DNA from: Lineus longissimus
Lineage: Eukaryota > Nemertea > Pilidiophora > Heteronemertea > Lineidae
DNA length: 64,000 bases
Reading direction: 5' to 3'
Assembly: GCF_910592395.1 (NCBI RefSeq)
Contig: NC_088321.1
Location: 15,748,001 to 15,812,000 of the forward strand
Both the position numbers and the translations under genes were made by a program. Shown here one piece after another: positions 1 to 11,929 of the stretch; position 1 is the first letter of the stretch, and each line of letters begins with the position of its first letter. Below the pieces are notes generated by a model. The model worked only from the letters and a program-made list of their open reading frames with translations. It did not search any database and was not told the DNA's origin.

Positions 1-272
1 TTCCTGTTTTCAACGATTTGGTCTTTATTCGTTGGTTCGCCAATCTTTGCTCAGAGACTGCCTGGTTTTGCGGGGAGAAATCTGGGCATTTTCACAATCT
101 TCGCTGACAATGAGACTGTGGCACCGTGTGACCGAGGTGCTTGGGAGATTGCAAGTCTATGGCCATTTAAGCACATTTTGGTGGATAAGAGCTCACAAAT
201 AATATGTGGATCAACAAACCAGACAAAATAATCCGCGTCCGCAGACATCTTTATTGGATGACCTTGACCTAC

Positions 273-3200
273 CGTTGGATCATTCTTGTCAACCGTTAAT
301 GAGCAGAAGACAATCCATTCGAGAACGAGGCAGACTAAACTCAAAAAGAGGCCGCCTAGGATGATGTAGAAGACGCCTGGAATTACAGACAAACGCCCAT
401 ACGATGAAGTATATTGGATCGTACAATGTACGAAGTCAGCATCAGACATTACGTTTTCTTTTACCATCATGTTAAAAAGGCTGTGTTCGCTTCGGCTGGC
501 CTTGCGACATTAACGATTCCAGTAACTTGGATTTCAGACGAGAGATGAGTCCCTGTGGTCACGAACTTCTGTACCCTGGTCGTGTTTCAGTACCTTTTAG
601 AATCAGAACAAGCGGAGGACCAGGAGTCGAAGGGCAATTAACTCGGACCAAGTCGGTTTTTGGTAACCCGTACAGTGGGTCAATACAATAGTGTAGTTTC
701 CTTTGGCTCATCCGACCCGTCTCCAGGTCGACCTTACAATCACTGGCAGCCTAGAGGCGCTTTGCACTGACGAACCAGTTGACACTCGTACGTCATACCG
801 AGTGACGAAGTATATTGAAATCCACTGGTGCCAGGATGCCGTTTTATATGCTCACCTCTCATGTTATTGACGCCGAGCGTTCCAGTGGCCACATTGTCGC
901 CCGCTGTTTCTTCTGCCTCCACAGCGCATTCTCCTCGCTTCTTATACCTTGCGTATGGTTGGGGGAAAAAAGGTTGAACAGAATGAGTGCATTCGTAAGC
1001 CAGTCGTATCCGGCTGATCAACCACATTTTTAGTCCCAGGTACATTCTCAACAGGTTCCTGCATCGTTATGGCAACGTTCTCAACAATGCCCGACACCTT
1101 CCCGAACACGTTAACGACAAATTGTTGGTGCAAGTTGATGTCCCAAACTTTTATACTTGTTGGTCAGCAAAAAAACTAATATTTCCGTGTGTTTCCGATA
1201 CCTTCCCAACATATTTGATTTTGAAGCTATTCGGACATTAGTTTCTAGATCAACTATTCAGAATAGACCATCTTCAACTTGAGGGCCTTTCACTCGGCAC
1301 TTATGACCGAGCTTCGTATGCGAAGGGACCTTCCCATCCTATTGGAATTGGCAGACAAGGGCGGTAGAACCTACCACGTTTCGTGCAGTTCCTCCATATA
1401 ACCAGCCTCCTTCAGTTGCAGTATCGCATTGGAGATCTCGCTGTTGTAAGGCGAGTTCTTCTGCAATCCGAAGCCGTAGCCGAACTTGTTGAAGAGTCGC
1501 CCCACACTTTTCAAATTGCACGGCTTTGTGACAGCTTGGTAGTCGAGTATGACGCTGTCCGTTATGAAGGCGTATTTTGTTGGTCCGTTGCTGCGAACCT
1601 GAGGAGACGAATCCAAAAATGTTGTCAGGCGGATGCGGCGTTAAGGCCGCTTTAGGAGCTTACCCAGGACCAAGTGGTTGCATGTAAAAGTTGTCATTGT
1701 GGGTAAAGTTTTTCCCCAAGCCATCGCGTGCAAGAAAGAAATGATTTGTTGTCTGCGCTCTGCATGCATTCCAGATTTATATCTAATGAGCAACACGGAT
1801 CTTCGAACGATTTCAATGGTCGTTTTGAAAACGGGTCAGGGACATTTTCACTTGATAAACACGCGAGTTTGAGTCCTTTCGGGATCGCATTCTTTCTCTT
1901 ATCATGAGGCCCCTGATAAATCAGTTCATGGCGTTTTTAAGAGTTGTAGTCTTTCCCCATTCAAACAGATCAATCTAACTAAAATAAATATGATGAAACT
2001 GGCCAAACTCTGCACGATTCCATTCCTCTTCGCCTGTCCCTAGAATTGAACCGAAAAACTGATTATGAGAGAGGCTCTCACCCTTTCCAGCGCCTTGTCC
2101 GTGTCCTTCCAGAGCGTTTTCTTGTTGACCATGAACTTTGCCATGTCCTGATAGAAGGTCAATGCCGACTTATCGAAATAGGAATACATCGCAGAACTCG
2201 CCACCGTACCTGGAACGAAAATAAAGTTTTTCCCCTGAGGGCAGCAGAAGGGGGCCTTACTGCTAACAATAGACCCCGCCCCCCGAAAGCGTGAAATACA
2301 TGTTCTTCATTGCCATCGCTAGTGGAAACCTACCAATACTAGCTAACGTAATGGCTATATTGTGTTGAGAACGTTTCGGCTATTCAGTCACTGGTGTAGC
2401 ACCCAGTCGAATGACGGTGATCAGAAAAAGGCGTGACCATGTCTTATCGAAATGCCATCGTAAGAAAACGGCGATGGTAGCTCCCCGTTTAAGAGACTAC
2501 AAACATTTACGACAGTCTCCAGATTCTGCCAACGCGTACCGTAAAGGACCTCTTTCTGCCCACCCAAATCTTCAATCGAGTTTATATCGGTGGTAAGCCG
2601 CCCTGCCGTCAGAAAGGCCGCCAGGTTGGCCGTGTAGGTCGCCACTAAGATCATGATTCCCATCCACCAGGAAATTGTAGGGATTCGCGCTGGAATGGAT
2701 TCAAAGTAATCGGTGAAAACCGTAAAAGATTGGAACAACTCGTAAATTATGCTGCCTCTATATTGGAAAAGTTCGAAAAATTTTATTATACGAGTAGTCG
2801 GGTTGTTTCTGTTTAAAATACGATGGGGGGGGGGGGGGGGGGGGGGGTTCGCCTGTTTCATTTTGTATCCTATTTTTATGAAAGTGCATTTGTAATTAAG
2901 ATATTTGCAACTTGTTTATTTCGAGCCTTTTTTCACTGGGAAATCTTTACCTGGGACTAAAATGTCTTTATATCGGACAAGCTGCTATCCTTACCTGAAG
3001 TACTCAAAGGGTAGACCTCCCCGCCCTGCTGCAATAGTGACGCCGTCGACAACCAGAGGGCGTTTGCCACATTCATCTTGGCGAGCGCCTTCTTTCGTTC
3101 CTTCTTGAAAACAAGAGTTTCTTTTTGTTCCCGGCGCCTCATCTGCAGTAGCAATTTGGTGAATGTTGGAACAAGTATTTTCGGAGCTGGTTTGTCGTTG

Positions 3201-6200
3201 ACGTCACGTCTTGATTTGCTGAGTCTGTTTTGTAGTGCTGCTTGGTCCCTGAAAGTTTGAAATGATTAAGGCTTTTTCAAATGCATGTGAATGTCACTGT
3301 CCTTTTGGGCCGTTGTGCGAGGACTATAACTAGGCCGAATTTAAAAAAAATCTAACTTTTGAACCCAACAGGATTTTCTCATTTCAGTAACCATGAGTAA
3401 AATTGACTTATAACTTTATGAATGCCAGCCTTGTTGCCTTAATTCAGAAATTACTATTGGGAATCGAGCTCTTAGCGGGACAGTGGAACAGGAACCCCCC
3501 CCCCCCCCCCCGCCATACTCACTCTGTCTGACTCTGGTCGTGGTCACGCTGCATAAAATCACCATGGTAGTCGTAGGGGCTAAGTTTGTTGAGCAAAGAC
3601 ACAAACAGCGCTACTAAAATAGTCATGATGCCGATTGTAAGATAAACATCCCAGGAGAACGGTTCGAGGAACTTGAATGCTCCAGGTTCAATGATGGCAT
3701 CTTTCTGAAGAAAAAATTTGAAATGTAAAATCGTTACCGGATGATCATCAGGCCACAAAATCCATTGTCGCTGTCTGGAGGAGGTCCGTGACGTAATGGT
3801 CGTAACCACCTGCCTTACCTTCATAGCAATCCTCAGCCCCAGGTCGAGGTATGGGTTGGTGAAATCTATGTCTTTCTCCCTGTCTAAGTTGATGGTGAAC
3901 GGGGCTGCGGCCACATCCGCATTCTGCAACAGAAGATAAACACATGTAGAATGCTGGAAAGTTCTTTGCAAACTATAGATCTGTATACTCGATTGGGAAT
4001 ACCGTGTACGAAAAAGTTACCATGTCATTATAATATCACTGATACCATTGCAATTTTGTGTTTTCACCAAGTTGGCGAGATCAGCTCGGGTGAATGGTTG
4101 TCACTTCTTTGACTCTGGTATTCCTGGCAATCTCTTACTGATTAACCAGGGTGCTCATTTTGACTTACTCTATCAACTAATTCTTTCACCATCCCGTTCC
4201 ACTGTTTGGTGGAGGCATCTTTAGTTCCATAGTTCTCATCCGGGACTCTGTAAAGTCTGTACTTGAAGCCGATTTCTTTGGACAGTCGTTTTAGTAGATC
4301 TACACAATATCCTAAAAGAAGAGCAATGCGTGTGGTCAACCGACTCTTGTCATGTTCTCGGCGATTCCCATCAAAAGAGAGCTTATGTTGCGATGTTCCG
4401 AGACAATCTCCCAATGAGAGGACTAAGTTTCATTTCCCTCCTGAACCGGAAGACACTAAATGTACGCTAGTACCTCTCCCACTAGTTGCAAGTATCATTT
4501 AGCAACCGTTATCAATGGCGAGGCTTGGAGATTGGTTTTGAGAGTGCCGTCTCGTCATGCAAATACTGAATCATGATCCATGTAATATTCTGATGGCGCT
4601 GTATCATATTTACAAGTATGAGAGGACGTCCCACCTTCCATTCTGTGGAGGAATTTCCTTATGAAGTTGTTTCTGACGCACTCGGCCCCGTCACGGATGT
4701 TACCGAAGTGCGGGAGGGGGTAATCAGGCTTTTCTCAAATGAGCAACAAAACGGTAACGTGAATGGAAAAAAAAAATCTTAGGTAATATTTTACTGCCGC
4801 AGTGAAAGTTACTTTCTGGAGGATATGAATAATGTCAAAGAGTGAAGAGGAAGGGCTTATACTACCCAGATAAATTATGCAATATTTACCTTCAATTTCA
4901 TGAGGTTGGATGTCCGTAATATTGACATCATCTTCGGACCCAGTGTACATCACAAACGGTGCCTCAATAATAGTGATGACATTCAACGTCCGGTTAGCCA
5001 AATCGCTGACGTAGTCATGAACTATTGATCTGTCACCCTGGAAACGGATGTCCTTTGGGGCGGCCATTTTGAGGCCGCCATTTTGTGTCCAATTCCCGAC
5101 TTTGTGCCATCCAGATTGCTTTAGGTTCACGATGTCGAAGATGGGAGTTTCTGGCGCGACGTTTGTGTTGAATTTGATTCTGCCTGCAACCCCGTCACCA
5201 TCGACCTTAAATTTATAAATGTTGTGAACAAGGAAGGCAGTATTATACTGAAAATTGTACTTAATCAGAAATGTAGACTCCTGCGCGGCCTTGGAACTAG
5301 AGTTTTGGTGAGCGGCGTTTCGCCACTGCCAACACGGGCAGCCATTACTAAAGTTATCATCCAAGACTTTTATCTAGGATTCTTTGAATATATCACAGGC
5401 GCCTGAAAATGCACTGTCTTCCTTACTGAAGCGATGACAATCGATTATTTTGAGAAGACGTTTGATGAGACCAAGTCATTTTGTGTATATTCTCATATTC
5501 AAGGGGTGGGTAGAAAAAGAATCCAGCGGCCCGAAATCTGTATAAAGAAACAGTTACCTTTTGTACATATGATAGGAATTCTTTGCCATGTGCCCACGGC
5601 GTCACCGGTGTGTCTCTGCAGCTGAAATTTCCCGCCAATTTCGGCCAGTTTTTGGAGTCTGCGTAAAAGTCTCGCGCAGCGTACGCAAATGACAACACTG
5701 CGTCTACAATGAGAGCTACAAACGCCTGGAAAAGAAGTGAAAGGTTAGACCATATTGCGGGTCAACTTCCGTAGATTCAGCCTGACACCTCTGATTATGT
5801 CATCACATGTATTTTGTGGGAACGACACCCTCAAGGCACTGCGATTTAAAGTGTGAGTAACTGGGTGCCAAAGCTCCGCGGGAACGGCGAATAGACCCCT
5901 GCCCTTATTAGGGAACTTCTTCATGACCCTTGGGAAATTCCTCACCTCATCCCAAAACAGGCGTAAATGGTGTCAATTGAAGCTATGGCATTGAAAACCT
6001 CACCACATACTCTCCTCAGCTTGTATGATACTCACGGTTAGAGGTTTCGTCACGCCGTGTTTAGTTTTGATGTAGTCTGTAAAGTTATCCAGTAGGGCGC
6101 CATTTCCAAACGAGGGGACAGTTCCTATCATTCCTGCGAGATAGGGGGCGCCACTGATGGCATTGGGCAAAGTCGCCTGAGAGAGAAATGGATACATGTA

Positions 6201-9200
6201 TGACGGACGTAGTGCGCTGGGCGATCCAACCACAGTTGACGAACTTTCAAAGTTTACTGAGTTAGCGTTGCTCAATTCGCACTCTCGAACCATCTATGGT
6301 CAATTAGTTGGGTCTGACCCTTTGATGTGATGTTTTCTTCTTGGTCTGCATTAGAATACATCAATTATTGTGTCTGTGGTCTGGGCCATACCGGAACAGA
6401 ATGACCGTTAGTGACGCCTATTGGCCATCACTATATATAGTATTGCGCGGGAACTGACCGGCTCGGGTATAAGGGAGTTTTTTGCAAATCCCCGAAACTC
6501 CAACGCGAACGGCTATCCCATTGACTGACCTCATAACGATGTCGAAAAATGGGATAGGCGTTCGCGTTGACCTTCCGGGGTTTTTTCGAAAACTCCTTAA
6601 TATAACAGGTGGCACATCCGGCATTTCCCGGGCATTCAAAAACTGCGGGCATATTTTAGTCTCTTACATATCCAGTGGAGCCGTCAGTGACCACCCAGGC
6701 CCATCCTGCCCCAGCCATTTCCAGTGCATTAGCCTGCTGCATGATGATCTCGGCATGATTAGCTCCCGTGTTCAGGAGGATTATTCTAACACCTAGAAAT
6801 AGAAAACGGGCTTTAGGCGGGAGAAAACCTTGATATATCATACTGAAGATATCCCACCATAACTCAATGACCAAATGAAATTACCCCCCTGACAACGCAG
6901 AAGACAGCATACTTCTTTCTCCATTCTGCGGAATATCCAGCACCATGCTTGTCGAACGGCAAGTTGCAAAGAACGCAAGTTGTGTATTAGCATCGTCGAC
7001 AGGGGTCGCCACGGTCTATATCAAAAACCAAGAAGCGACCGGAGCTCCCCTAGTGGCAGCGGTTGGGGGTTTACCTGATTGCTTGATACTCTTCAACTGT
7101 ATTCTTGCATCAACGTCCTTCGGGTTACTGGTGATCGCAAATTGTTGGTTGCTCACGACCTGTATGCCGCTTCGACCGGAGCGTGATTGGAACTCAAGCA
7201 TGCCATTTGTGCCTGTAAAGATCCGCAAAGCATCAAACTAAAACCGCCAAGCCTCATTTCGCGTAGCCAGGCTCTTCAGAAAGCCGCAGTGACAGCTTTC
7301 ATGGGGGTCGGTAGGCAGAAAAACAAGGCAAGGGCAATTAAGCGAATGCGGTTGCATCAAGAAACCTGCTTTCAGTCTTATCGATGGTCACAAAAGGTGT
7401 CTGAAATCACGGACAAATATGGCTCGAGAAGATCGAGCTGCCATCAGTTCGTCGTGCGTTTTCAAGTCCACGTGAAGCTTTTTATATGGAGGGTGTAGTA
7501 CCTGCCACGTGAGCAAAAGTGTCATAATTTTCCCCCACGTGAACTGAGGTTAAAAACACTTGTATTTTTTATCCACACGTGAAGTGCTGTACTAATTAGA
7601 CACCTAGGCCATAAATACTACCCTCGTAATACCCCCAAAGTGTACCGCCAAGCTTTTCTTACCTGACCAAAGGAAGATTTAAAAAAATCTGACTGACGAA
7701 ACCTGAGAACGCATCTGGGGGCATCACTATCAAAACTTGAATTTTTTTCCCGCATCGCATAAAGGTCCAATGATTCACACCCAACCAGCCCACTTAGCCG
7801 GCGAATTTCGCACTTCGGAGACGGGCAAAAATAGAAATCGCCCACATGGATAGAAAATACGAACTTACCGTAATCCGAGTTAGACGACAAAATGGCAACT
7901 TTCTTCCACCCAAAATACTGCACCAACGAGATCAGAGCCTGACTCTGGACCGAATCGGGTGCGGAGAGTCGAACCAGGTATGGGAAGTTATCCTTGTCAC
8001 CTTGGAAAGAAGACGTACTGAGAAGATCCTTATTCTTGGAAGCGTTTTACGACCAACGACAGCAACAACTGTCTCAAAGTGGCGAGAAAAGTGCTTGGTT
8101 GTTGAAAATCTAAAGCTTGCACTAAAAGCAGTTAAATTTAACCCCAGAAAAACTCACGACATGTAAGCAACAGAAATAATTCAAGTCGAAATAATGCTTT
8201 TTAAGGGTCAATACGGAAAAAAGCACTCAGAGCAGCTAGCAGCTGGTAAGATGCGCTTTAGAAGCTCAGAAACATGCCGGGATCGGCATAGTGCGGCCGG
8301 TGATACCCCTCCAGTCCTCCGAAGGATGAGACTTCAGGATTGACGCACCACGCCGTTGGACAGAGAGGTATGGAAACAGCCTCGTCCCTCATCTCATGTT
8401 TATCTTGCTTACCCAACAGCGGATTCGTGGCCCGTGGCGAAATGTGCGGTATATGATGCGCCTGCGCAACAGGATGCATCCCTTTCGTTGTCGCGGAGGA
8501 CATTGGGCCAACATAGGCCATTATTCCTTCTCCGCCATCTTTGCAGGCTGAAATTTTCAAGCATAGTTAAAAATCACACCTGCTGTATAAAGTGGGTGTA
8601 TAGTCGGTGGGTGGGGCAGCCCTGGGAGTTATTCTGCCTCCCTCCCAGATGTACAAAAATGTGTTTTATTGCAGTTATGAAACGAAAAGTAGCCCTCCCC
8701 CAAGAACAAACTACCTCCCCAGGACCAAAAGGTTAAATACGCCCCTGATGTATGGACAACATACTCAAAATAATTTACAGTATACTCGGAGTACTCACCA
8801 AATTGTATACTCTCAAATGTCCCGATCGAAGGAGCAATATCACTGACATATTCCAAGGTAGTGTCGCCAATTAGTTTATACTCATTGACGTAAGCGACGG
8901 CGAGTTTGAAGGTTTCATTGTCTTCTGCGCTACCTCCTATGCCGCCTACGAAAATAAAACAATGTAAGCCTAAAGAGTATATAACAACCACGAGACAATA
9001 AATCTCGTTCGCATTTTCTGCGTAATACAGTGTTTTGAAATAAGGAAAACTGCCATACTTGCCCCCCCCCTCCCACCCCCACCACCCCACCACCACCACC
9101 ACCACCACCACCACCACCACCACCACCACGACTTGTCAACTTTCTGACAAATTTATTTTTTCTGAGCGAGCCGGTAGTTTTGGAGCAGGTCTGTGCGTAG

Positions 9201-10184
9201 GTGTTGTGAAGTATACATTCAGTTTCCATCATGCATCACACAACTGTGCATTGATGTACAGGCGCCGTGCTCAATCATTCTCTCTGCCAACAAACAGGAT
9301 ATCCTCAGTACAGTCCCCCGCCGCCATTCTGTTAGCTGTATCCCATTTATTCCCCTAATGGTAGTCTGTTTACCTTTCCCAGTAACGAGGCGAGGAAAGC
9401 AAGGCAGCGTCCCAGGACACCACTATCAAAACAAAGGTCGTCTGATAACTGGCAATCAAATATTTAATGGATGTTCAGCGTTTTAGATCCAAACTCGCCC
9501 AAAGAAGCGGAAGAACATAGATCACCATTCACCAATTTTCAAAATAAATGAAAACCGACCTCTGCTTGGCTCATTTGTAATGGGTGCAGAATTCGGCACT
9601 TTTGATTGGTTAATCCATATTCGAAGACAGCGCTCGCAGAGGCTGATTGCGTTTTCGCAACCAATAAACGTCCGGCACGTGACAAATCGAGTCAGACACG
9701 TCACGACGACGTCATTCGATTTGTCATGTGCCAGAAGCTTAGTTATTCGGAAGACGACGCGGTTTTTCGAATTGACGACCTCTCGGTCAGGCATCCTTCG
9801 TTCTTACCACTACCCCACTTCACTCTCAGCTGGCTAACGAATATCATCGGGTCCCAGAAGGCTGTGACCCTTGTGTAGTGTGACTGACCTTATAGAGCGT
9901 AAAAAGCAGTAAGTAGGCAAAAACGGTTGCGATCATAATGCATGTACACTCCGGACGCAGTGGACAGGCCTCGTCCTGTCGCCCGGTTCCATTAAGGAAA
10001 GATGTTCAGGATGACGAAATGGACGGCATAGGAGTCTAGATGCATTGGCTTACCCTGACTGACACCTATTCGAAAGTTTAATTGACTTACCGAATTTGAC
10101 TGTCGCTGGTGCCAACCCTGACGTCCCTTTCCAAAGTAACCAAAAAACGGATAGAAGCACAAGCGATAAAACCTTTGGCAACAT
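273..10184 (-). CDS. Ionotropic glutamate receptor subunit, AMPA/kainate class (3' end off window)
   Basis: Ligand-gated cation channel subunit of the plasma membrane. Eighteen exons join in matching phase: 10184-10091, 8945-8799, 8547-8413, 8000-7869, 7212-7075, 6792-6668, 6176-6036, 5725-5558, 5247-4890, 4311-4169, 3923-3819, 3704-3523, 3248-2995, 2689-2540, 2209-2082, 1598-1375, 947-856, 376-273, giving 940 codons. In order: signal peptide ([17 protein letters not shown]), amino-terminal domain (exons 1-9), S1 (exons 9-11, with PFTI and DREK), M1 (exon 12), pore loop with LLQQGGE (exon 13; Q at the Q/R site), M3 with TYTANLAAF (exon 14), S2 (exons 14-17), M4 (exon 18). The conserved S1 arginine is present. 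The S2 pocket is atypical, with Met and Asp where kainate receptors carry Thr and Glu. The M1-M2 loop is about 50 residues longer than usual. Exon 18 ends at a strong GTAGGT donor, so the cytoplasmic tail probably continues left of base 1; reading through instead gives a stop near base 51. Subfamily (kainate, delta or the invertebrate phi group) is not resolved. Confidence 0.95.
2824..2847. repeat. Poly-G tract in receptor intron
   Basis: Uninterrupted run of about 24 G on the plus strand, in the intron between receptor exons 13 and 14. Similar C runs occur near 3496-3511, 25981-25996 and 41589-41599, and a G run near 20248-20258. Lengths in assemblies are often unreliable at such tracts. Confidence 0.9.
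6469..6601. repeat. Imperfect inverted repeat (hairpin) in receptor intron 6
   Basis: Arms of about 52 bases (6469-6521 and 6546-6601) are imperfect reverse complements, sharing blocks such as AACGCGAACG and TATCCCATT, with a loop of about 25 bases. It lies between receptor exons 6 and 7. It looks like a small MITE or fold-back insertion. No transposase is present. Confidence 0.7.
9061..9129. repeat. CAC trinucleotide microsatellite
   Basis: C-rich stretch followed by about fifteen CAC/ACC triplets in receptor intron 1. It generates spurious poly-Thr, poly-Val and poly-Gly reading frames. Confidence 0.9.
9674..9732. repeat. Short inverted repeat with CACGTG-type arms
   Basis: Seventeen-base arms at 9674-9690 and 9716-9732 match at 16 of 17 positions; the 25-base loop itself contains GACACGTCACGACGACGTC. 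Flanking sequence outside the arms is weakly complementary, so this may be the centre of a decayed palindromic element in receptor intron 1. Confidence 0.5.
9944..10040 (+). repeat. Dispersed repeat, copy 1
   Basis: Starts with TACACTCCGGACGCAGTGGA and resembles 17943-18031 (TACACTCCGGATGCAGTGGA), including shared ATGACG(C/A)AATGG and GGAGTCTAG blocks. Probably a transposable-element fragment of unknown class in receptor intron 1. Confidence 0.6.
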
Positions 10185-10245
10185 TTTCAATGGTCCGCCA
10201 ATTTTAGAACACAAGTCGAATTCAGAAACCTTCCTGGTGTTGGTG

Positions 10246-10252
10246 TATATAT
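10246..10252 (-). promoter_or_regulatory. Possible TATA box of the glutamate receptor gene
   Basis: TATATA-type heptamer about 62 bases upstream of the receptor start codon on the minus strand. A start site about 30 bases downstream would leave a short 5' leader. Inferred only from motif and position; the first exon could also lie further upstream. Confidence 0.3.
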
Positions 10253-10912
10253 GGCGCGACTGACGAAATGTCCCAATCAGCTGCAGAGTCAGCAAATGAC
10301 GTCACTTGGTCTGGATCTCGCGAGACTAGAGTGGCGATGTCCCAGACTGAGACGGTGTGTTGCTGCGTCATTTCACCATCTTGGCGGCACGTACACAGGC
10401 TCCGAGATCAGTAAACGCCCTTAGATCTGAATATGAATTCGAATATATATATCCAAATATCATGTAGCGTTGGTCTGACGCTCTGGGACTGCTTTATGAT
10501 AAGGTGGGATTGCAAATTGGGCGGGCGGGGGAAGGTATTATGCACTTCACTTGCTCGAAAACACATATTAATTATATCGGTCAAATTATATTTAAATCCG
10601 CGTTGAGATTTGTGATATACTCCATCATAAACGAAAATGAACAGAAGCGACTGACTGGTCAAACGTTGTCCGCCATGTTTACCGTCACCAATATTTCGCA
10701 ACGATTTCGTTCAATGCGCAATGAGTTCGTGTCAGTAACTTTACCTTCACGATACGTGTACAGTATATGCGACACTTTCACTGATTCGTTAGTCAACAGC
10801 AGTATAAATATCGAATATATACGATGAGTTTATGAATTCTTGATGATATCAACAAATAATTAGTAAATTACCATTGTATATCATCTAAAACGTCATGCGG
10901 TATGCGTTTAGT

Positions 10913-11760
10913 TACAGAAGTCAGTTCAATGACACGTTTTCTCCCGAATTCTTAGCAACCGGAGGTCTGTTCCATGACCCGGTTTCTTCCGAATTCTTAG
11001 TAACCAGAAGTCTGTTCAGTGACTCGTTTTCTCCCGAATTCTTAGCTACCGGAGGTCTGTTCCATGACCCGGTTTCTTCCGAATTCTTAGTAACCAGAAG
11101 TCTGTTCAGTGACTCGTTTTCTCCCGAATTCTTAGCTACCGGAGGTCTTTTCCATGACCCGGTTTCTTCCGAATTCTTAGTAACCAGAAGTCTGTTCAGT
11201 GACTCGTTTTCTCCCGAATTCTTAGCTACCGGAGGTCTGTTCCATGACCCGGTTTCTTCCGAATTCTTAGTAACCAGAAGTCTGTTCAGTGACTCGTTTT
11301 TTCCCGAATTCTTAGCTACCGGAGGTCTGTTCCATGACCCGGTTTCTCCGGAATTCTTAGCAACCGGAGGTCTGTTCCATGACCCGGTTTCTCCGGAATT
11401 CTTAGCAACCGGAGGTCTGTTCCATGACCCGGTTTCTCTGGAATTCTTAGCAACCGGAGGTCTGTTCCATGACTCGGTTTCTCTGGAATTCTTAGCAACC
11501 GGAGGTCTGTTCCATCACCCGGTTTCTCCGGAATTCTTAGCAACCGGAGGTCTGTTCCATGACCCGGTTTCTCCGGAATTCTTAGCAACCGGAGGTCTGT
11601 TCCATGACTCGGTTTCTCTGGAATTCTTAGCAACCGGAGGTCTGTTCCATGACCCGGTTTCTCCGGAATTCTTAGCAACCGGAGGTCAGTTCCATGACCC
11701 GGTTTCTTCCGAATTCTTGGCAACCGGAGGTCTGTTCAATGACACGATTTTTCCCGAATT
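10913..11760. repeat. 45-bp minisatellite with a 90-bp higher-order dimer
   Basis: GAATTC recurs every 45 bases from 10946 to 11711, giving 18 units. Up to about 11300, two unit types alternate (CAACCGGAGG versus TAACCAGAAG), making a 90-bp dimer. After that, one type is repeated almost alone. Because 45 is a multiple of three and the unit lacks stops, the array is open as a 15-residue repeat on the plus strand (frame open 10895-11929) and also in the antisense direction. I see no splice sites or non-repetitive domain that would support a real protein. It lies between the divergent receptor and TMED genes. Confidence 0.9.
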
Positions 11761-11929
11761 TGCTACAGCAGTTTTCCGTACTGCAACCGCTATAACAACC
11801 CGCTCTCACGAGGGTTCCACGCATTCAATGACTCCCCTTCGATCGGCAAAGAAAATATATTGCGTCATATTATTTTCCCCCTGGTACAAACTGCATCAGG
11901 TCTGGAAACTGGTCAATAACTGTCGATGA

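Noticed and set aside
740-1051. 103-codon minus-strand frame taken whole
   Set aside because: Only 856-947 is coding (receptor exon 17); the rest is intron read-through.
8629-9232. Frames with poly-Val, poly-Gly or poly-Thr
   Set aside because: Produced by the CAC microsatellite in receptor intron 1; only 8799-8945 is a real exon.
10895-11929. 344-codon plus-strand frame of 15-residue repeats
   Set aside because: It exists because the 45-bp minisatellite unit lacks stops; the antisense frame is open too, and nothing outside the array looks coding.
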